A stretch of DNA of 64,000 nt from NCBI GenBank assembly GCA_944548615.1, contig OX155962.1, positions 2,817,298 through 2,881,297 on the forward strand. The letters are read 5' to 3'. Of this stretch, positions 23,301-29,865 are shown piece after piece. This DNA comes from Micropterix aruncella. Lineage: Eukaryota; Arthropoda; Insecta; Lepidoptera; Micropterigidae. How positions within the stretch are numbered: the first letter of the stretch is position 1; each line of letters begins with the position of its first letter. The notes beneath the pieces are model-generated. The model did not search any database, had not been told where the DNA came from, and worked only from the letters and a program-made list of their open reading frames with translations. The translations under genes were made by a program, and so were the position numbers.

Positions 23301-26300
23301 TCCATCAATTGCCACAAAATGGGAGAAAGTCATAGGTAACGAGCAATACTTTGATTATTAAGATCATTCATTTCGTTATGGAAATTAACTTTCAATTAAA
23401 AATTAAAAAACCGGCTTTATTAATGGAAACGCCCGTTACAATACTATATTGGAGCCTCTACCGCACCAAAATAGGTGTAGAAACTATAAACATGGAATAG
23501 AATGCTTACCAGGCGTTGATGATCAAGATCCGCTTTGTTTCCGACCATCAGCATGGGAAATTCATCCCTGTCCTTCACTCGTAAGATTTGTCTGTGGAAT
23601 TTGTACATCTCGTCAAAGCTCGAGTGATCCGCCACTGAAAATACGAGGAGGAAACCTTCGCCAGATCTCATGTATTGTTCGCGCATCGCGCTGAACTCCT
23701 CCTGGCCGGCTGTGTCCAAAACTGAAAAAAAAATAGTTAGGTGTGGCGGTTTATTACAACTAAATTAGCTGCAGCTATGGTTGCAATTTTCTTCAGGATT
23801 TCCATGATTCTCCTGGAATTTACCAACGTTGAATACTCTCCGAATGGTTCCTACTTTGGTTCCTAATGGTTCCGTGCAACTTGGTTGGTGTCGGTAAAAC
23901 TCTTTCTGTTCAACTACAACTCACGGTTTAACTCCTATCTGGTAGCCTCCTCGAGGAGTGGAGTCAGGGCCGCTGAAAGCTTCTGCCACGGCTGTAATCC
24001 TGTAGTCGGAGGCGGTTGGGATCAGAAGATCGCGGATTCGGGGGAATACCTTGGGCACTATCTGCACAAACGGAGAAAGCCCTAGCCGGCAAATAACCAG
24101 GAGGGTCTGGAGACGTATGTTTCCTATGACAGCGGAGGGTAGTTGTCGACCTGACGTCTTCAACCCTTGAATCGATCCGTCGGCGTCCAAAGTAATAAGT
24201 AAACAAAGTAAAAAATCGCTTGTGTCACCCCAAGACTTTCCCGGCAATCAGACACCCCCTCCTGCGACAAACCCTCAACCCTCCCACAAACTCCAGCCCC
24301 CTCTAACTCCCCCCCTTCCAAACTATAACCTCCCAAATCCCGCTCCCCCCTAAACGCAAATAGAAAATTAGTGGAAAATACATGTGGGTAACGTAAAGTT
24401 GGGTTTCCTTGTTTCCGCTGTATTTTTTTTTTTACAATTGATTCCAAGTAAGACATCTTGTCATTTCGGAGTATAGCAGCATTTGGGCACATTCTGTCAA
24501 CATTCTGACACATTTCAAAATACAGATCAATACCGAAATAAATAAAATGGAATATAAATAAAATAACTACATTTGTTGGACACACCGCAAAACAACACAA
24601 ACGTAGAAAATGTAATTTTATTTTAATTTAGGCTGGAATGCATTTTTCCGGATTTTTCTCAAGATCTTTCAGATATTTTTTCAATTAAATGCATGCGTGA
24701 AATATTTCCATCCCAAGAGCCTAACGATCAAAAGAAAAAAAGTCGTTCCTTCAAAATTAAACAATTACAGACATATCCATCGTTCGAGTCGTGAGTAGAA
24801 AAAAGGACTTTCAGTTTTTCTCCAATATTCCAATTTTCCAGGCAACTTTTCCAATTTTTCTTCCCGTTAAGACCTTATTTGGAATATTCCAGAAAGTTTA
24901 AAATAAAATTAGGCCAAATCAGTGCAGCCATTCAACCTAATATGTGGTTACGAACGAACAGCATTTCGTTTTTATTTATATAGATTATAAACTAGACCAT
25001 GTACCATCAGCATCTTCGAGTTTGTACTGACTTCAAAGTCTTACGATTCACAAATATGAATCTAACTGTATAGGAATTATGTTGAAAATGATTCAATGTT
25101 AGACAGCATAGTTGTCTACTATCTTATCAGTTGAAAACTATAATAATAAGGCAATTATAAATCTGTCAAAATTGATATGAAAATGTAACAAAGCAATCTA
25201 CTCACTGTCAAGCTTGGCCGGAATATCGTCGATGACGCATTGTTTAGTATAAGAGTCCTCGATTGTAGGATCATAATCAGTCACGAAATAACTCTGAAAA
25301 TAAAAATATATGGATGACTGATATATCACTGACTGATATAATATGGATGACTGATATATGGATGACTGATATATTCAGGGATGCAACCGACTAATCAACC
25401 ATTAACTTATGGTGTACCAAAAGGTTCTAATCTGGGACCATTGATTTTTCTTTTTTAAATAAATGACCTATGCGCTGAATTAGAATACCCACATTTGTTT
25501 TACGCGGATGACCTCAATATTTTTAAAAGAATCTCCTGTCCTTCTGAGAGCGACAAAATTCAAAATGAACTAAATACCTGACCATGACCTACTCCTCTCG
25601 ATCCTTAACTTTAAGATAACTTAAATCAATTAAATTCAATTAAAATTGCTTATTTATAGTAAAACGTTGAAAACAATGTAAACTTGTTACGATCACACAT
25701 GTAAAATTGTTGCAATGCTGATTGTTTACTTCAGGAATAAATACATAAATAAAGCATAAAATATTTTTTTCTTTAAAATATCTTCCCGTATGATAATTTG
25801 TGAAATTATCCAATATTTTTTTGATTATTTAGTACTATTGTCCATATGAAAATTCTACGAAATTATGAAAGAATTTTGATTGAAAATATTGGAAAATGTT
25901 GTTTCCTCTATATAACTTGGATGTTCAAAATCTGCGCTTGGATGTTCAACGTTCATACCTTGCAATACCGACGTTCATACCTTATACCATAATAGGTATA
26001 TATTTAAATATTATACTTGTTATTTTTGTTAGTTTTTGGAAATAACCAAGTGTAGGAATTCCTATCAACTGGTTTGAAATAAAAAAATAAAAAAAGGACG
26101 GGTCCAAGGACAGAACCTTGTGGACACTTTGTTCATGGGACGAATGGTTTAAAACTCGTCCTTGAAACTTTCGGTCACTCAGATTACCTAATTCAGAGAT
26201 TTTGTAATCGTTTGAGTTCATCACGAATACATTCACGAGCATTTAGACCCTTGGCCTATCATTTAAGATGCGACAGCATTGTCCCAAAAGGTAAACAAAA

Positions 26301-27475
26301 CTGCCAAGCTTTTAAGTCATTCCACGAATCACCAAATCTGTCTTACATTTGTCCGGGTTGATCGTAATACAGTTTAGCCTCAACTGTTGTACCACGTGCC
26401 AGACAGTTTTAGCTGGAAAGCCTGACCACGAGCCTCACAAGTGGCTGTAGGCGAAAGGATTAATTAACAAACGTCACCGTCCAAAATGGATAATAACAGA
26501 GATTGCACAAGAAATTGTTTGGAATATATACAGTATAGAAACCATTCTTAAAAATTGAACGCGTAATATTTTAGGACACAAGAAAAAAACAAATTTACAT
26601 ACAGAAAAAAAAAGTTTTAATAAACTCAGTTTTTGAGATTGCTTTAAAAAAAACTAACTTAACCTACCGCCATATAGGTGTTAAAGTATTATTTTTAAAA
26701 TACTATTTTAACCTACCGAAATGTATGGGTTTGACGCTTCTTTGAATGCCTATATCTCGCTTATTTATTGAGACCGAATAAAGATTATTGCAGATTCGGA
26801 TTCGGGTGACGTTAGAAAATCAACAATGCAGAACAGGTTCCTATAATGTAGTAATACAAATTGTTTCACTCCAGCTGGTAGGAATGACTGTAACTGTTGG
26901 GAGGTTATGGAAGCCCAAGACACATTTACTGGTTGGTTTGTGCTTGCTAGGAGAGACGCTCTATCTATTTACTCCTGAGATATATTCTATTGCTGTGTGA
27001 TTTCGAAAATGCATGCCCCAGCTTTGGAACCCTTAGATCGTGCGACAAAAGCTCCGATGAGTATCATTCATGCTGGTCCAAACTTAGCCATGATATCACT
27101 TGGTTAATGGTTCCTAAAGCATATCCTTGTATTATTTTATGTGATTTAAAGCAGGGCACGACCGGTGGGTGTCGTCATAACATATTTTAAACAAAAGACC
27201 TTGACTGTATATGTGGGTAGAGGACTATTTTAAACATTCAAAGGTGGGCTCAGCGTTGGCAAACGCGAAACATCTGGTGAAATGCCAACGCGAGAAACCC
27301 TGTTTTGCAACAATAACCCGAAAACAAAGCTGTCGTTCCGATATTGGGAAAAGTAAATAAACTCGTTTACCTGTATGAATTGTATGGTGATGGCTGATTT
27401 TCCGACGCCGCCGCCTCCGACGACTACCAGTTTATACGTCTGCGAATAGCTCTGCCTCTCACCCGGACGCGCCAT
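2183..27475 (-). CDS. Ras64B: R-Ras2 / Ras64B-type small GTPase (four coding exons)
   Basis: This is a Ras-family GTPase acting as a GTP-dependent membrane switch in receptor signalling. Joining 27371-27475, 25206-25293, 23510-23721 and 2183-2380 gives 200 residues, close to vertebrate R-Ras2 (204). All introns are GT-AG and the phases agree. Visible motifs are the P-loop GGGGVGKS (20-27), effector loop YDPTIEDSY (42-50), DTAGQ switch II (67-71), NKAD (126-129), SAK (156-158), a lysine-rich hypervariable tail and a CAIL prenylation box (197-200). The start ATG at 27475 gives a short [11 protein letters not shown] extension before the G domain, as in R-Ras2. Intron 3 is about 21.1 kb and holds the BEL/Pao array. 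The identity as the R-Ras2 branch rests on the N-terminus and the CAAX region. All key residues are intact, so the gene looks functional. Confidence 0.93.
2440..2810 (+). repeat. Dispersed repeat family D, left half (interrupted by the BEL array)
   Basis: The sequence matches 56030-56330 nearly throughout: 'ttggccacgtagaccc', 'ggtcacactcacgg', 'cggcctccacgc', and 'gaacagccgggcaaag' near its end. The match continues on the far side of the LTR array at 21824, which shows that the array inserted into this repeat. No convincing coding sequence is seen. Confidence 0.75.
2806..2810. repeat. Target-site duplication, left (ttcgg)
   Basis: These five bases before the first LTR pair with tccgg at 21824-21828 after the last LTR (one mismatch). 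The empty homologous site at 56310-56330 has a single tttgg here. Confidence 0.6.
2811..6040 (-). mobile_element. BEL/Pao LTR 1 (3230 bp)
   Basis: The LTR starts TGTTGCGCCCG and ends GGCGTCGCAACA, so its ends form the inverted repeat TGTTGC/GCAACA. It repeats at 12291-15035 and 19411-21823 with very few substitutions. Element sense is the minus strand: an AATAAA poly(A) signal lies on the minus strand at 3212-3217. The length is far above the few hundred bases usual for BEL LTRs, mainly because of the minisatellite at 3315-4680. This copy carries one extra 483-bp block compared with LTR 2. Confidence 0.9.
3315..4680. repeat. GC-rich LTR minisatellite, longest allele
   Basis: Units built on 'gtgcgcccgtctgcgcc', 'gaccgcgtgtgcgccgcgtg' and 'gatgcgcaccagactgcgcc' repeat in higher-order blocks. 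A 483-bp block is duplicated in tandem (about 3596-4078 and 4079-4561). At the left edge a 15-bp unit (tgtgctgcgtccgcc) repeats about five times near 3430-3505. Several frames are stop-free on both strands, which yields long arginine/alanine/histidine-rich false reading frames. Confidence 0.9.
5998..6498 (-). CDS. BEL/Pao pol C-terminus (DUF5641), copy A
   Basis: This matches the domain after the integrase core in BEL/Pao polyproteins: LRKQWR, then [21 protein letters not shown], a GDVV-like block, then [20 protein letters not shown] and RPITKVAVI. No integrase catalytic core or reverse transcriptase precedes it. The stop at 5998 lies 43 bases inside the LTR, so the purine tract sits within the coding sequence. 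The same segment is repeated at 14993-15493. Confidence 0.8.
   Translation of the reverse strand: MPRRRRQRGQASRRTTGERSHFLIGSPQPVLPLCPPDERVDLRKQWRYSQALANQFWKRWVKEYLPTLAKRTKWHERNRDIAINDVVFMAKPNTTRGTWTRGVVTAVHPGADGLVRVVDLRTATGRISRRPITKVAVILGAENEDTGRVEGEDVATPSVATSPAVK
6041..6051 (-). other. Polypurine tract, copy A
   Basis: On the minus strand GAGGGGGAGGA lies directly before the 3' LTR (TGTTGCGACG). It is identical at 15036-15046. Confidence 0.7.
6799..7467 (-). pseudogene. Captured linker histone H1 remnant, copy A
   Basis: On the minus strand from 7467 the reading is KTSNITI, then LMEHGD, a stop, then [17 protein letters not shown]. This matches the H1 globular domain around the 'GSS-QAIKKYIAA-YKVD' helix. 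After a frameshift, [18 protein letters not shown] matches the following 'FIRKYLKSAVESG-LIQT' segment. From 7203 to the TAA at 6799 comes a 134-codon lysine/alanine-rich tail, six repeats of about [14 protein letters not shown], as in H1 C-terminal tails. It has the same sense as the retroelement and lies where the reverse transcriptase to integrase core should be. It is disrupted by stops and frameshifts, so no intact H1 is made. Confidence 0.75.
6905..7175. repeat. 45-bp tandem repeat (six units), copy A
   Basis: The unit has the form 'gctggggcagacttcttggc' followed by 'cggtacgttggccttygctg' and a short link. Units differ by a few bases. It encodes the H1-like tail on the minus strand. The repeat is identical in layout at 15900-16170. 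Confidence 0.9.
7301..8455 (-). CDS. BEL/Pao protease 3' part, copy A (split by LINE insertion)
   Basis: This continues the gag-protease frame beyond the jockey-like insertion. It reads [10 protein letters not shown], the [19 protein letters not shown] block and the [19 protein letters not shown] block, which are hallmarks of the BEL/Pao DUF1758 protease region. From about 7990 the translation no longer resembles BEL proteins. Its last 20 residues are H1-like (FSRKYNKSV) before the stop at 7301. The 5' part lies at 10331-12112. Confidence 0.75.
   Translation of the reverse strand: MIEDSVAREIGVCEKQSAIVLKSVAGPRKENSRLVDFEVRDALNADWHQMTSVHTTERLNGPKQESLGNKWDKWPHLHGIQIPQYRGKAQMIIGMDNYRLIAPRSIVWGPPGLPTATRSLLGWTISGQVQKKSDKAAVYHTRKQSGNQLDTDNQHAEATMATTRRLENGRWKTGLHSRHEGESPPRSRFHAISQVKNDRWATGPLCCTREETEEERCCWASISYLPPQSGTRPNQPKNSRPTAGLETLAEEPMIDQEQRGQGKQARLVHKKGYRLQADERPAYTRENAVPYEGVFEIGCRRRNPPRGGEALTQRKMEWNSMTNDQVITGQNKQHHDLQAHGARRLVDAGDQAIHRRPVQGGRGQARFSRKYNKSVMEPGELMMT
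8448..8455. repeat. Target-site duplication tcaatcag (left)
   Basis: The eight bases recur at 10323-10330. The uninterrupted sister copy has tcaatcag once, directly before cgtgacgctt (about 17443-17450). Confidence 0.85.
8603..10156 (+). CDS. LINE ORF1, Gag-like zinc-knuckle nucleic-acid-binding protein
   Basis: The protein has 517 residues. A disordered, proline/serine/arginine-rich N-terminus (1-115) is followed by a region matching the pre-C2HC module of jockey-type ORF1 proteins (about 160-260), with [22 protein letters not shown] typical of its RNA-binding fold. Three CCHC-type knuckles follow: [14 protein letters not shown] (266-279), [13 protein letters not shown] (285-297) and a CGNC...H...C unit (307-321). 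The C-terminal half is low-complexity and basic, then acidic. The start is the ATG at 8603, with about 147 bases of leader inside the insertion. In this family ORF1 coats the element RNA. No ORF2 follows. The frame is intact, so the insertion is recent. Confidence 0.85.
   Translation: MSSAAEAAASHSTAVTRGKDMPLIPPATPRKRVRNPDSPDAEPQRDPQRRRADSFYDSDLFNTPVPSDDEDAPTYAKAARRSPTPSVNGAAPVPLPRSTMSSAPQHLNSEPRPQPIVVDKLDRWPDHLQTIRARLGRAPIVSPIGGGGGLRFRPADSAEYRVIQDYLHSLGGSVAWHTYTTPTSKDAKIAIRGLPSNTTQEEAISGLADHGIEASYVRMIHGGRRALFYAVIRKNERWREVFSIAEIHFLQVTVEAWRGRNGPKQCHRCQRFRHSSHNCHRRQVCVCCGKEHAAKDCPRPKTARATCGNCGEDHPANNRRCRSFLAEIRQTSRKQQGVPHAVVVAAPPRATTTQSTEGKLQPVVSPQRNAPLSWRQKPAPPAAPQQPAEEKKSKRRRRSKPLQQQPSRPHPTQEEKMEVEATAPPSCSQPVRAATESASTQTDEEWPTTPPPQPQPEEPMYLDEKRFLDEDEQVTITASQLLDLIYECQIGTKEENIMLINIFLKTDLPRRASKKGA
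10182..10321 (+). other. Series of four hairpins at the LINE 3' end
   Basis: The inverted repeats are CTCAGGG/CCCTGAG (10182-10202), AGCCGGGTC/GACCCGGCT with an AATG loop (10219-10240), ACAGGCC/GGCCTGT (10283-10305) and TGTCGA/TCGACA (10303-10321). All stems are perfect. They fill most of the region between the ORF1 stop and the insertion end, where a 3' recognition structure for reverse transcription would be expected. Confidence 0.75.
10331..12112 (-). CDS. BEL/Pao gag and protease 5' part, copy A
   Basis: Start ATG at 12112; the open frame runs 594 codons to the 8-bp duplication of the jockey-like insertion. It is almost identical to residues 1-594 of copy B (16296-19232): coiled-coil N-terminus, DUF1759 gag core, two CCHC knuckles and the start of the protease ([12 protein letters not shown]). 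The insertion separates it from the rest of the protein at 7301-8455, so this copy cannot make full-length protein. Confidence 0.85.
12267..12283 (-). other. Primer binding site (tRNA-Tyr type), copy A
   Basis: The minus strand reads TGGTCCTTCGAGCCGGA, the complement of the 3' end of eukaryotic tRNA-Tyr including CCA. It lies 7 bases from the LTR edge. Confidence 0.75.
12291..15035 (-). mobile_element. BEL/Pao LTR 2 (2745 bp), shared middle LTR
   Basis: It has the same TGTTGC/GCAACA ends as LTR 1. It acts as 5' LTR of internal A and 3' LTR of internal B. Poly(A) signal on the minus strand at 12692-12697. Its minisatellite (about 12795-13677) is exactly one 483-bp block shorter than in LTR 1; a 2-bp GA deletion explains the rest of the length difference. 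At a few sites (GAGAGAGTG vs GAGAGTG, the CTTC run near 13963) LTRs 1 and 3 agree against LTR 2. Confidence 0.9.
12795..13677. repeat. GC-rich LTR minisatellite, middle allele
   Basis: Same units as at 3315-4680 with one copy of the 483-bp higher-order block. Confidence 0.9.
14993..15493 (-). CDS. BEL/Pao pol C-terminus (DUF5641), copy B
   Basis: Nearly identical to 5998-6498, with a few substitutions (for example MAEPN for MAKPN). It has the same domain content and the same lack of an integrase core upstream. Confidence 0.8.
   Translation of the reverse strand: MPRRRRQRGQASRRTTGERSHFLIGSPQPVLPLCPPDERVDLRKQWRYSQALANQFWKRWVKEYLPTLAKRTKWHERNRDIAINDVVFMAEPNTTRGTWTRGVVTAVHPGADGLVRVVDLRTATGRISRRPITKVAVILEAENEDTGRVEGEDVATPSVATSPAVK
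15036..15046 (-). other. Polypurine tract, copy B
   Basis: GAGGGGGAGGA on the minus strand next to the LTR start at 15035. Confidence 0.7.
15794..16462 (-). pseudogene. Captured linker histone H1 remnant, copy B
   Basis: Same content as 6799-7467: [17 protein letters not shown], then FSRKYNKSV after a frameshift, then the lysine/alanine-rich tail with six 15-residue repeats. One base change near 16429 adds a further stop in the globular part. Finding the same H1 segment in both internal regions shows that the capture predates the array duplication. Confidence 0.75.
15900..16170. repeat. 45-bp tandem repeat (six units), copy B
   Basis: Same repeat as at 6905-7175, encoding the H1-like basic tail on the minus strand. 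Confidence 0.9.
16296..19232 (-). CDS. BEL/Pao Gag-protease polyprotein, copy B (978 codons)
   Basis: Start ATG at 19232. Residues 88-150 are charged and probably coiled coil. DUF1759 (gag core) spans about 220-400 with [14 protein letters not shown] and [15 protein letters not shown] knuckles are [14 protein letters not shown] (461-474) and [14 protein letters not shown] (495-508). The protease has [11 protein letters not shown] near 586-596 and the DUF1758 blocks [19 protein letters not shown] and LLGWTISG to about 740. After that no BEL homology is visible: reverse transcriptase, RNase H and integrase core are absent. The final 20 residues are H1 globular-domain sequence. The product would assemble particles and bind RNA, but needs enzymes from another element. 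Confidence 0.85.
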   Translation of the reverse strand: MSDLATTSVTVTRVGNSPQGAMGPPTAQPLTPAARVAGAYPERGTPYVVDNAAATTQGGATGRPADWTASLCSRESGMTPHSRCKRRFAEAAQRAFREKQRIEDEISELRDASIRNRTETLQARLADLRRATELEQDIIVAEEEEAEDAPSIGRSMARSRIPLEKTPIPQWIDHSNQAVGDTVQRQRARNMDDFAGAFPPAPGPPQPPTLHATTACEGILLRQALPRELPVFDGDPERWLVFAAQLEQQTQLLTRAEVMTRLQRCLKGKAYQTVSALLSDPEQLPRIREILERRFGRPDLLIGRLINQVRGLRPLTSTSTTSEEVIDFTVTVGNLIASMRSLKRPEYAYNLEILRELEAKLSGHHLSGWSEAIIEKHGGNPSLFDFSEYMDKLGRQATAVNRANWGVKPSKPKGYESMPAPKRVYATTADTQQSTSAPQPKSDTKYTPPAASGPKEDGPKCEVCYTRGHAITRCKKFLKWTESQRSRWVQTSGACFRCLKRGHYARDCRTAKATHPLLTDSRRAAQSPTPTEDKEEDQKSGTGYNYYIEAARATDGKACVAKREGLLRVASIVVRGPKSSIPILALLDEGSSVTLIEDSVAREIGVCEKQSAIVLKSVAGPRKENSRLVDFEVRDALNADWHQMTSVHTTERLNGPKQESLGNKWDKWPHLHGIQIPQYRGKAQMIIGMDNYRLIAPRSIVWGPPGLPTATRSLLGWTISGQVQKKSDKAAVYHTRKQSGNQLDTDNQHAEATMATTRRLENGRWKTGLHSRHEGESPPRSRFHAISQVKNDRWATGPLCCTREETEEERCCWASISYLPPQSGTRPNQPKNSRPTAGLETLAEEPMIDQEQRGQGKQARLVHKKGYRLQADERPAYTRENAVPYEGVFEIGCRRRNPPRGGEALTQRKMEWNSMTNDQVITGQNKQHHDLQAHVARRLVDAGDQAIHRRPVQGGRGQARFSRKYNKSVMEPGELMMT
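19387..19403 (-). other. Primer binding site (tRNA-Tyr type), copy B
   Basis: TGGTCCTTCGAGCCGGA on the minus strand, 7 bases inside the 5' LTR edge at 19411. Confidence 0.75.
19411..21823 (-). mobile_element. BEL/Pao LTR 3 (2413 bp)
   Basis: Same ends as the other LTRs; 5' LTR of internal B on the minus strand. Poly(A) signal at 19812-19817. Its minisatellite (about 19915-20463) is the shortest, 334 bp less than LTR 2. The rest matches LTRs 1 and 2 almost base for base. Confidence 0.9.
19915..20463. repeat. GC-rich LTR minisatellite, shortest allele
   Basis: Same units as in the other LTRs, with fewer copies and no complete 483-bp higher-order block. Confidence 0.9.
21824..22135 (+). repeat. 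Dispersed repeat family D, right half
   Basis: It continues the repeat cut at 2810, matching 56328-56625: 'taagggagagaaccgcgcaa', 'tatctcgcggt', 'acggtggactgttttgtcc' and 'gaggtgacgggttcgcccgt'. The first five bases are the right target duplication. Confidence 0.75.
22136..22860. other. Ras intron 3, no gene recognised
   Basis: Mixed-composition sequence with no convincing coding homology and no clear repeat ends. Confidence 0.4.
22990..23185 (+). pseudogene. Mariner-like transposase extreme C-terminus, fragment 1
   Basis: The translation ends with [24 protein letters not shown], which fits the mariner ending in which a 'KL--RW---I-NG-YF' pattern precedes the stop. It abuts a second mariner fragment of different sequence. 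Short and diverged. Confidence 0.45.
23167..23361 (+). pseudogene. Mariner transposase C-terminus, fragment 2
   Basis: [20 protein letters not shown] matches the third catalytic block of mariner transposases ([12 protein letters not shown]), followed by EEVKNWL and the terminal [14 protein letters not shown] then stop. A middle segment is shortened. The catalytic core upstream is missing, so it is inactive. Confidence 0.75.
23510..23721 (-). CDS. Ras64B: Ras64B coding exon 3
   Basis: Residues 65-135, with the DTAGQ and NKAD motifs. Acceptor TTTTTTCAG ends at 23722 and donor CTG|GTAAGC starts at 23509, phase 0. Confidence 0.93.
23880..24195 (+). repeat. Dispersed repeat family D, diverged copy
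   Basis: It shares 'ggtagcctcctcgaggagtg', 'ctgtaatcctgtagtcgga' and 'gtctggagacg..gtttcctatg' with 30595-30860. It lies in Ras intron 2. Bases 24196-25200 beyond it are intron with no recognised feature. Confidence 0.5.
25206..25293 (-). CDS. Ras64B: Ras64B coding exon 2
   Basis: Residues 36-64 plus one base; it encodes the switch I effector loop. Acceptor TTTTCAG ends at 25294 and donor GACA|GTGAGT starts at 25205. Confidence 0.93.
25308..25376. repeat. Short tandem repeat, ggatgactgatatat
   Basis: Three to four imperfect copies lie just upstream (minus-strand sense) of the acceptor of Ras exon 2. Confidence 0.7.
25388..25625 (+). pseudogene. LINE reverse transcriptase fragment (YADD motif)
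   Basis: [13 protein letters not shown], then INDLCAEL, then [13 protein letters not shown] and a following ELN: the central palm of a jockey/CR1-type reverse transcriptase, with one in-frame stop. Only about 75 codons remain. It lies in Ras intron 1, on the strand opposite to Ras. Confidence 0.75.
26315..26425 (-). pseudogene. Possible reverse transcriptase remnant
   Basis: Minus-strand residues [19 protein letters not shown] resemble the segment after the YADD box in retroelement reverse transcriptases. No extended frame surrounds it. The identification is weak. Confidence 0.35.
26480..27370. other. Ras intron 1, no further feature recognised
   Basis: AT-rich intron sequence without recognisable genes. 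Confidence 0.4.
27371..27475 (-). CDS. Ras64B: Ras64B coding exon 1
   Basis: Residues 1-35, from ATG to the end of the P-loop helix (TIQFIQ). The donor CAG|GTAAAC starts at 27370, phase 0. Confidence 0.93.
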
Positions 27476-28125
27476 GGCGTTAAATACGTATTTTACAATT
27501 TACAAACTAAAACAATCGGAGGACAGGAGAAACGTCGGACATCGCTGCGATCCTGTGTCGCCAGCTTTTGAAGCTAGTTCCCTTTTAGAAGGCGTTTCCT
27601 TCCTACTATCCTTGCCAGGCAAAATAAATATTTTGACAGCTTGCCGCTCGGCGATAATACTCGGCGGCGATTTATTACAATATTATTTCTATGGAGCAGG
27701 CTGTTTTAAATGGAAAAGATCGTTTTGTTGGTAAAAACATAATACAAATGGTTTTTGTAGTGACTACATTTCCTCGTGGCTTCCGAAGCATTCAACAGGT
27801 AAATAAAGTTTTGTAACAGAAACTTTACATGACAGTTACAAACTATCTATTTGATTTGACGGCGACCATCTTCTCAATTTTCGTGCGTGCGTTCGGACTC
27901 GTTGGTTGCTGTTGTTTTAGCAGAAAGTTTTAGTGTTCGTAAAAGACCACCGCCGCCTTATTTTAAATAGGAATATAATTCGTGGATGAATTTTATAGTT
28001 GTTTTGGAATATCACCTTTCTACCACCATAATCGCAAAATAAACTTAGCAAATATAACGTAAACATAAACACACGTGCACCCTTGCCATTTCAATTACAT
28101 TTACATTATATTTTAGTCGTGTCCA
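27476..28125 (-). promoter_or_regulatory. Presumed Ras64B 5' UTR and promoter region
   Basis: This is the stretch directly upstream of the Ras start codon on the minus strand. There is no coding sequence and no clear TATA box near the start. Assigned by position only; the transcription start cannot be fixed from sequence. Confidence 0.3.
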
Positions 28126-28129
28126 ATTG

Positions 28130-28970
28130 ACGGCTAAAGACCGCTCTTGGACGTGTCAAAATATTTGGGTTAGGTAGTAAGTTTCGTTACTACTCTTTAC
28201 TGAACATACATAGGTAGTCAAGAATTAAATACTAGATTGTCAAACTATAAATATAAATAATCAAAATAGAAGCCTAATATTTAAAGTAGTTAGTAATTCG
28301 AAAAGATACGTAGTAAAATTATTCATCGTAATATTCAAATTGTCAGTAAAATGTTAAATAATCAAATTAAATCTACGTTATGCATTTTAAACTAAAAGTA
28401 CAGATACATATAAGACCATATAAAATATTCAGACAATAAGGCTCTACTTTTTAAGTAATTTAAATGGGCACAATATTTGAAAAATCATGGCCCTCAAATT
28501 CGGCCAGATTATAGAAAGGGTGGCCTATCAGCATCTCCTTGATGTTTTTTTTAATTTTATGTCCTCCAGCTGTTTAAATTTTGTAGGGAGTAGATTGCCA
28601 GTCGTATTCGGGGTACGCATAAAAGGGAGCTACCATGGGTATGCTGCGAGTGAATGTCTGCATTAATTGGTGTTTCTGCTAGATGCTGTCTAGCATACAT
28701 TAAACACTGGTATATGAACGCCGAATACATAGTCATTACCCTTGCCTTGCTGAAATATTCCTTGCCACTAAACACTTGCCGCGGCTGTTCACACGAGTCA
28801 GCGAGTGACAAGTGCTTACTAATTTGTTGTAAGAGTAGTCTCTTGCCGCTTAGGAAATATGATCGACTTCTAATCACTCGAACTGGCAGTTTCACTAATA
28901 GTGAAAGCACTAAATCAGCATGTTTAGGTACATGCAGGCACGAATACAGACTTTAGTTTCGGGGAGACTA
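28130..28970 (-). pseudogene. LINE (CR1/jockey-like) 3' end, family L1 copy 1
   Basis: Minus-strand translation gives VMTMYSAFIYQCLMYARQHL, NADIHSQHTHG and PRIRLAIYSL, the post-reverse-transcriptase C-terminus of a non-LTR element. The 3' part matches 43120-43820: 'cgctcttggacgtgtcaaaa' near one end and 'aaagggtggcctatcagcat' within the coding end. It is 5'-truncated and decayed. Confidence 0.65.
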
Positions 28971-29006
28971 TAAAAGTCTAAGTACTAGACCGCGCAACCA
29001 ACCTGA

Positions 29007-29241
29007 GAATGCATTAGCAGAATAGAAAGAGACAGCAGCATATGGAACTTCCTCTATCCTTGTGTAGTCGCGCATACACGGGTCACACGTAAATAATCAC
29101 TTTAACAACGCTTATATATCACTATGGCAACGCTTCGACGCCATAAGTCTGTTCTGCTATGGATAAACGCACATGCGCAACTAGACAAGGATAGAGGGAG
29201 TGTCATATGCAGCTATCTCTTTCTATTCCGCTTACGCATTC
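29007..29241. repeat. Fold-back MITE, 235 bp
   Basis: Ends are 'gaatgcattagcagaatag' and its near reverse complement 'ctattccgcttacgcattc'. The arms pair over about 65 bp, including 'cctctatccttgt' and 'acaaggatagagg'. The centre holds 'aacgcttatatatcactatg'. Confidence 0.75.
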
Positions 29242-29402
29242 ACTCACAGTCCCCCTACGGACTCCCGCGACGTGGTACTTATAGGTACGTCTCTGGGCGT
29301 ACATACATTGAAACAGCACGCGCGGCACCAACCAAACTTGAATTTGCCCTTACAATGAAACGAAAATACCCCGGATTTCCGGGGGTTTAATCCCTACTAT
29401 CC

Positions 29403-29515
29403 CTCCCCCCCCCCCCCCCGATACCTGGTACTATGTACATAAGTCGCGGATTCTCCCTGATTCTCATTTTTCTCGGCTTTATTTTTTACTCGAGAAAAAT
29501 CGGGGGGGGGGGGGT
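29403..29515. repeat. Poly-C and poly-G tracts in inverted arrangement
   Basis: A run of about 16 C followed by GATA lies about 80 bases before ATC followed by about 12 G, so CnGAT/ATCGn can pair. Confidence 0.85.
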
Positions 29516-29865
29516 GAGACGCGTCCCCTGTGTCTTCCCTAGATACGTCCTTATTTACACGCACGGTGTTAGTGTGAATGACAAGTACTACGCATTAGAT
29601 ACTAATACCGTGTAAACTTTATTACTTCAGCTATGCCAAAGCATTACTTTAGCTATGCCAAGATAAAATCATTCAAACTTGCTCATAAACAGTATCTATG
29701 CTCGTTCCTTGCAGCTTGGACCTTCTTTATTGTTGCAGGAGGGGAAACCCTCATGGGCACCCTGTGACTGGGTAGTGTCGGACTATTACCGACTAAAACC
29801 CCTCCTGCCTCCTGGTGTCGACGTATCTGCCTTTTGGTCTACAATCGGCGTTTTTCGTCATCTAT

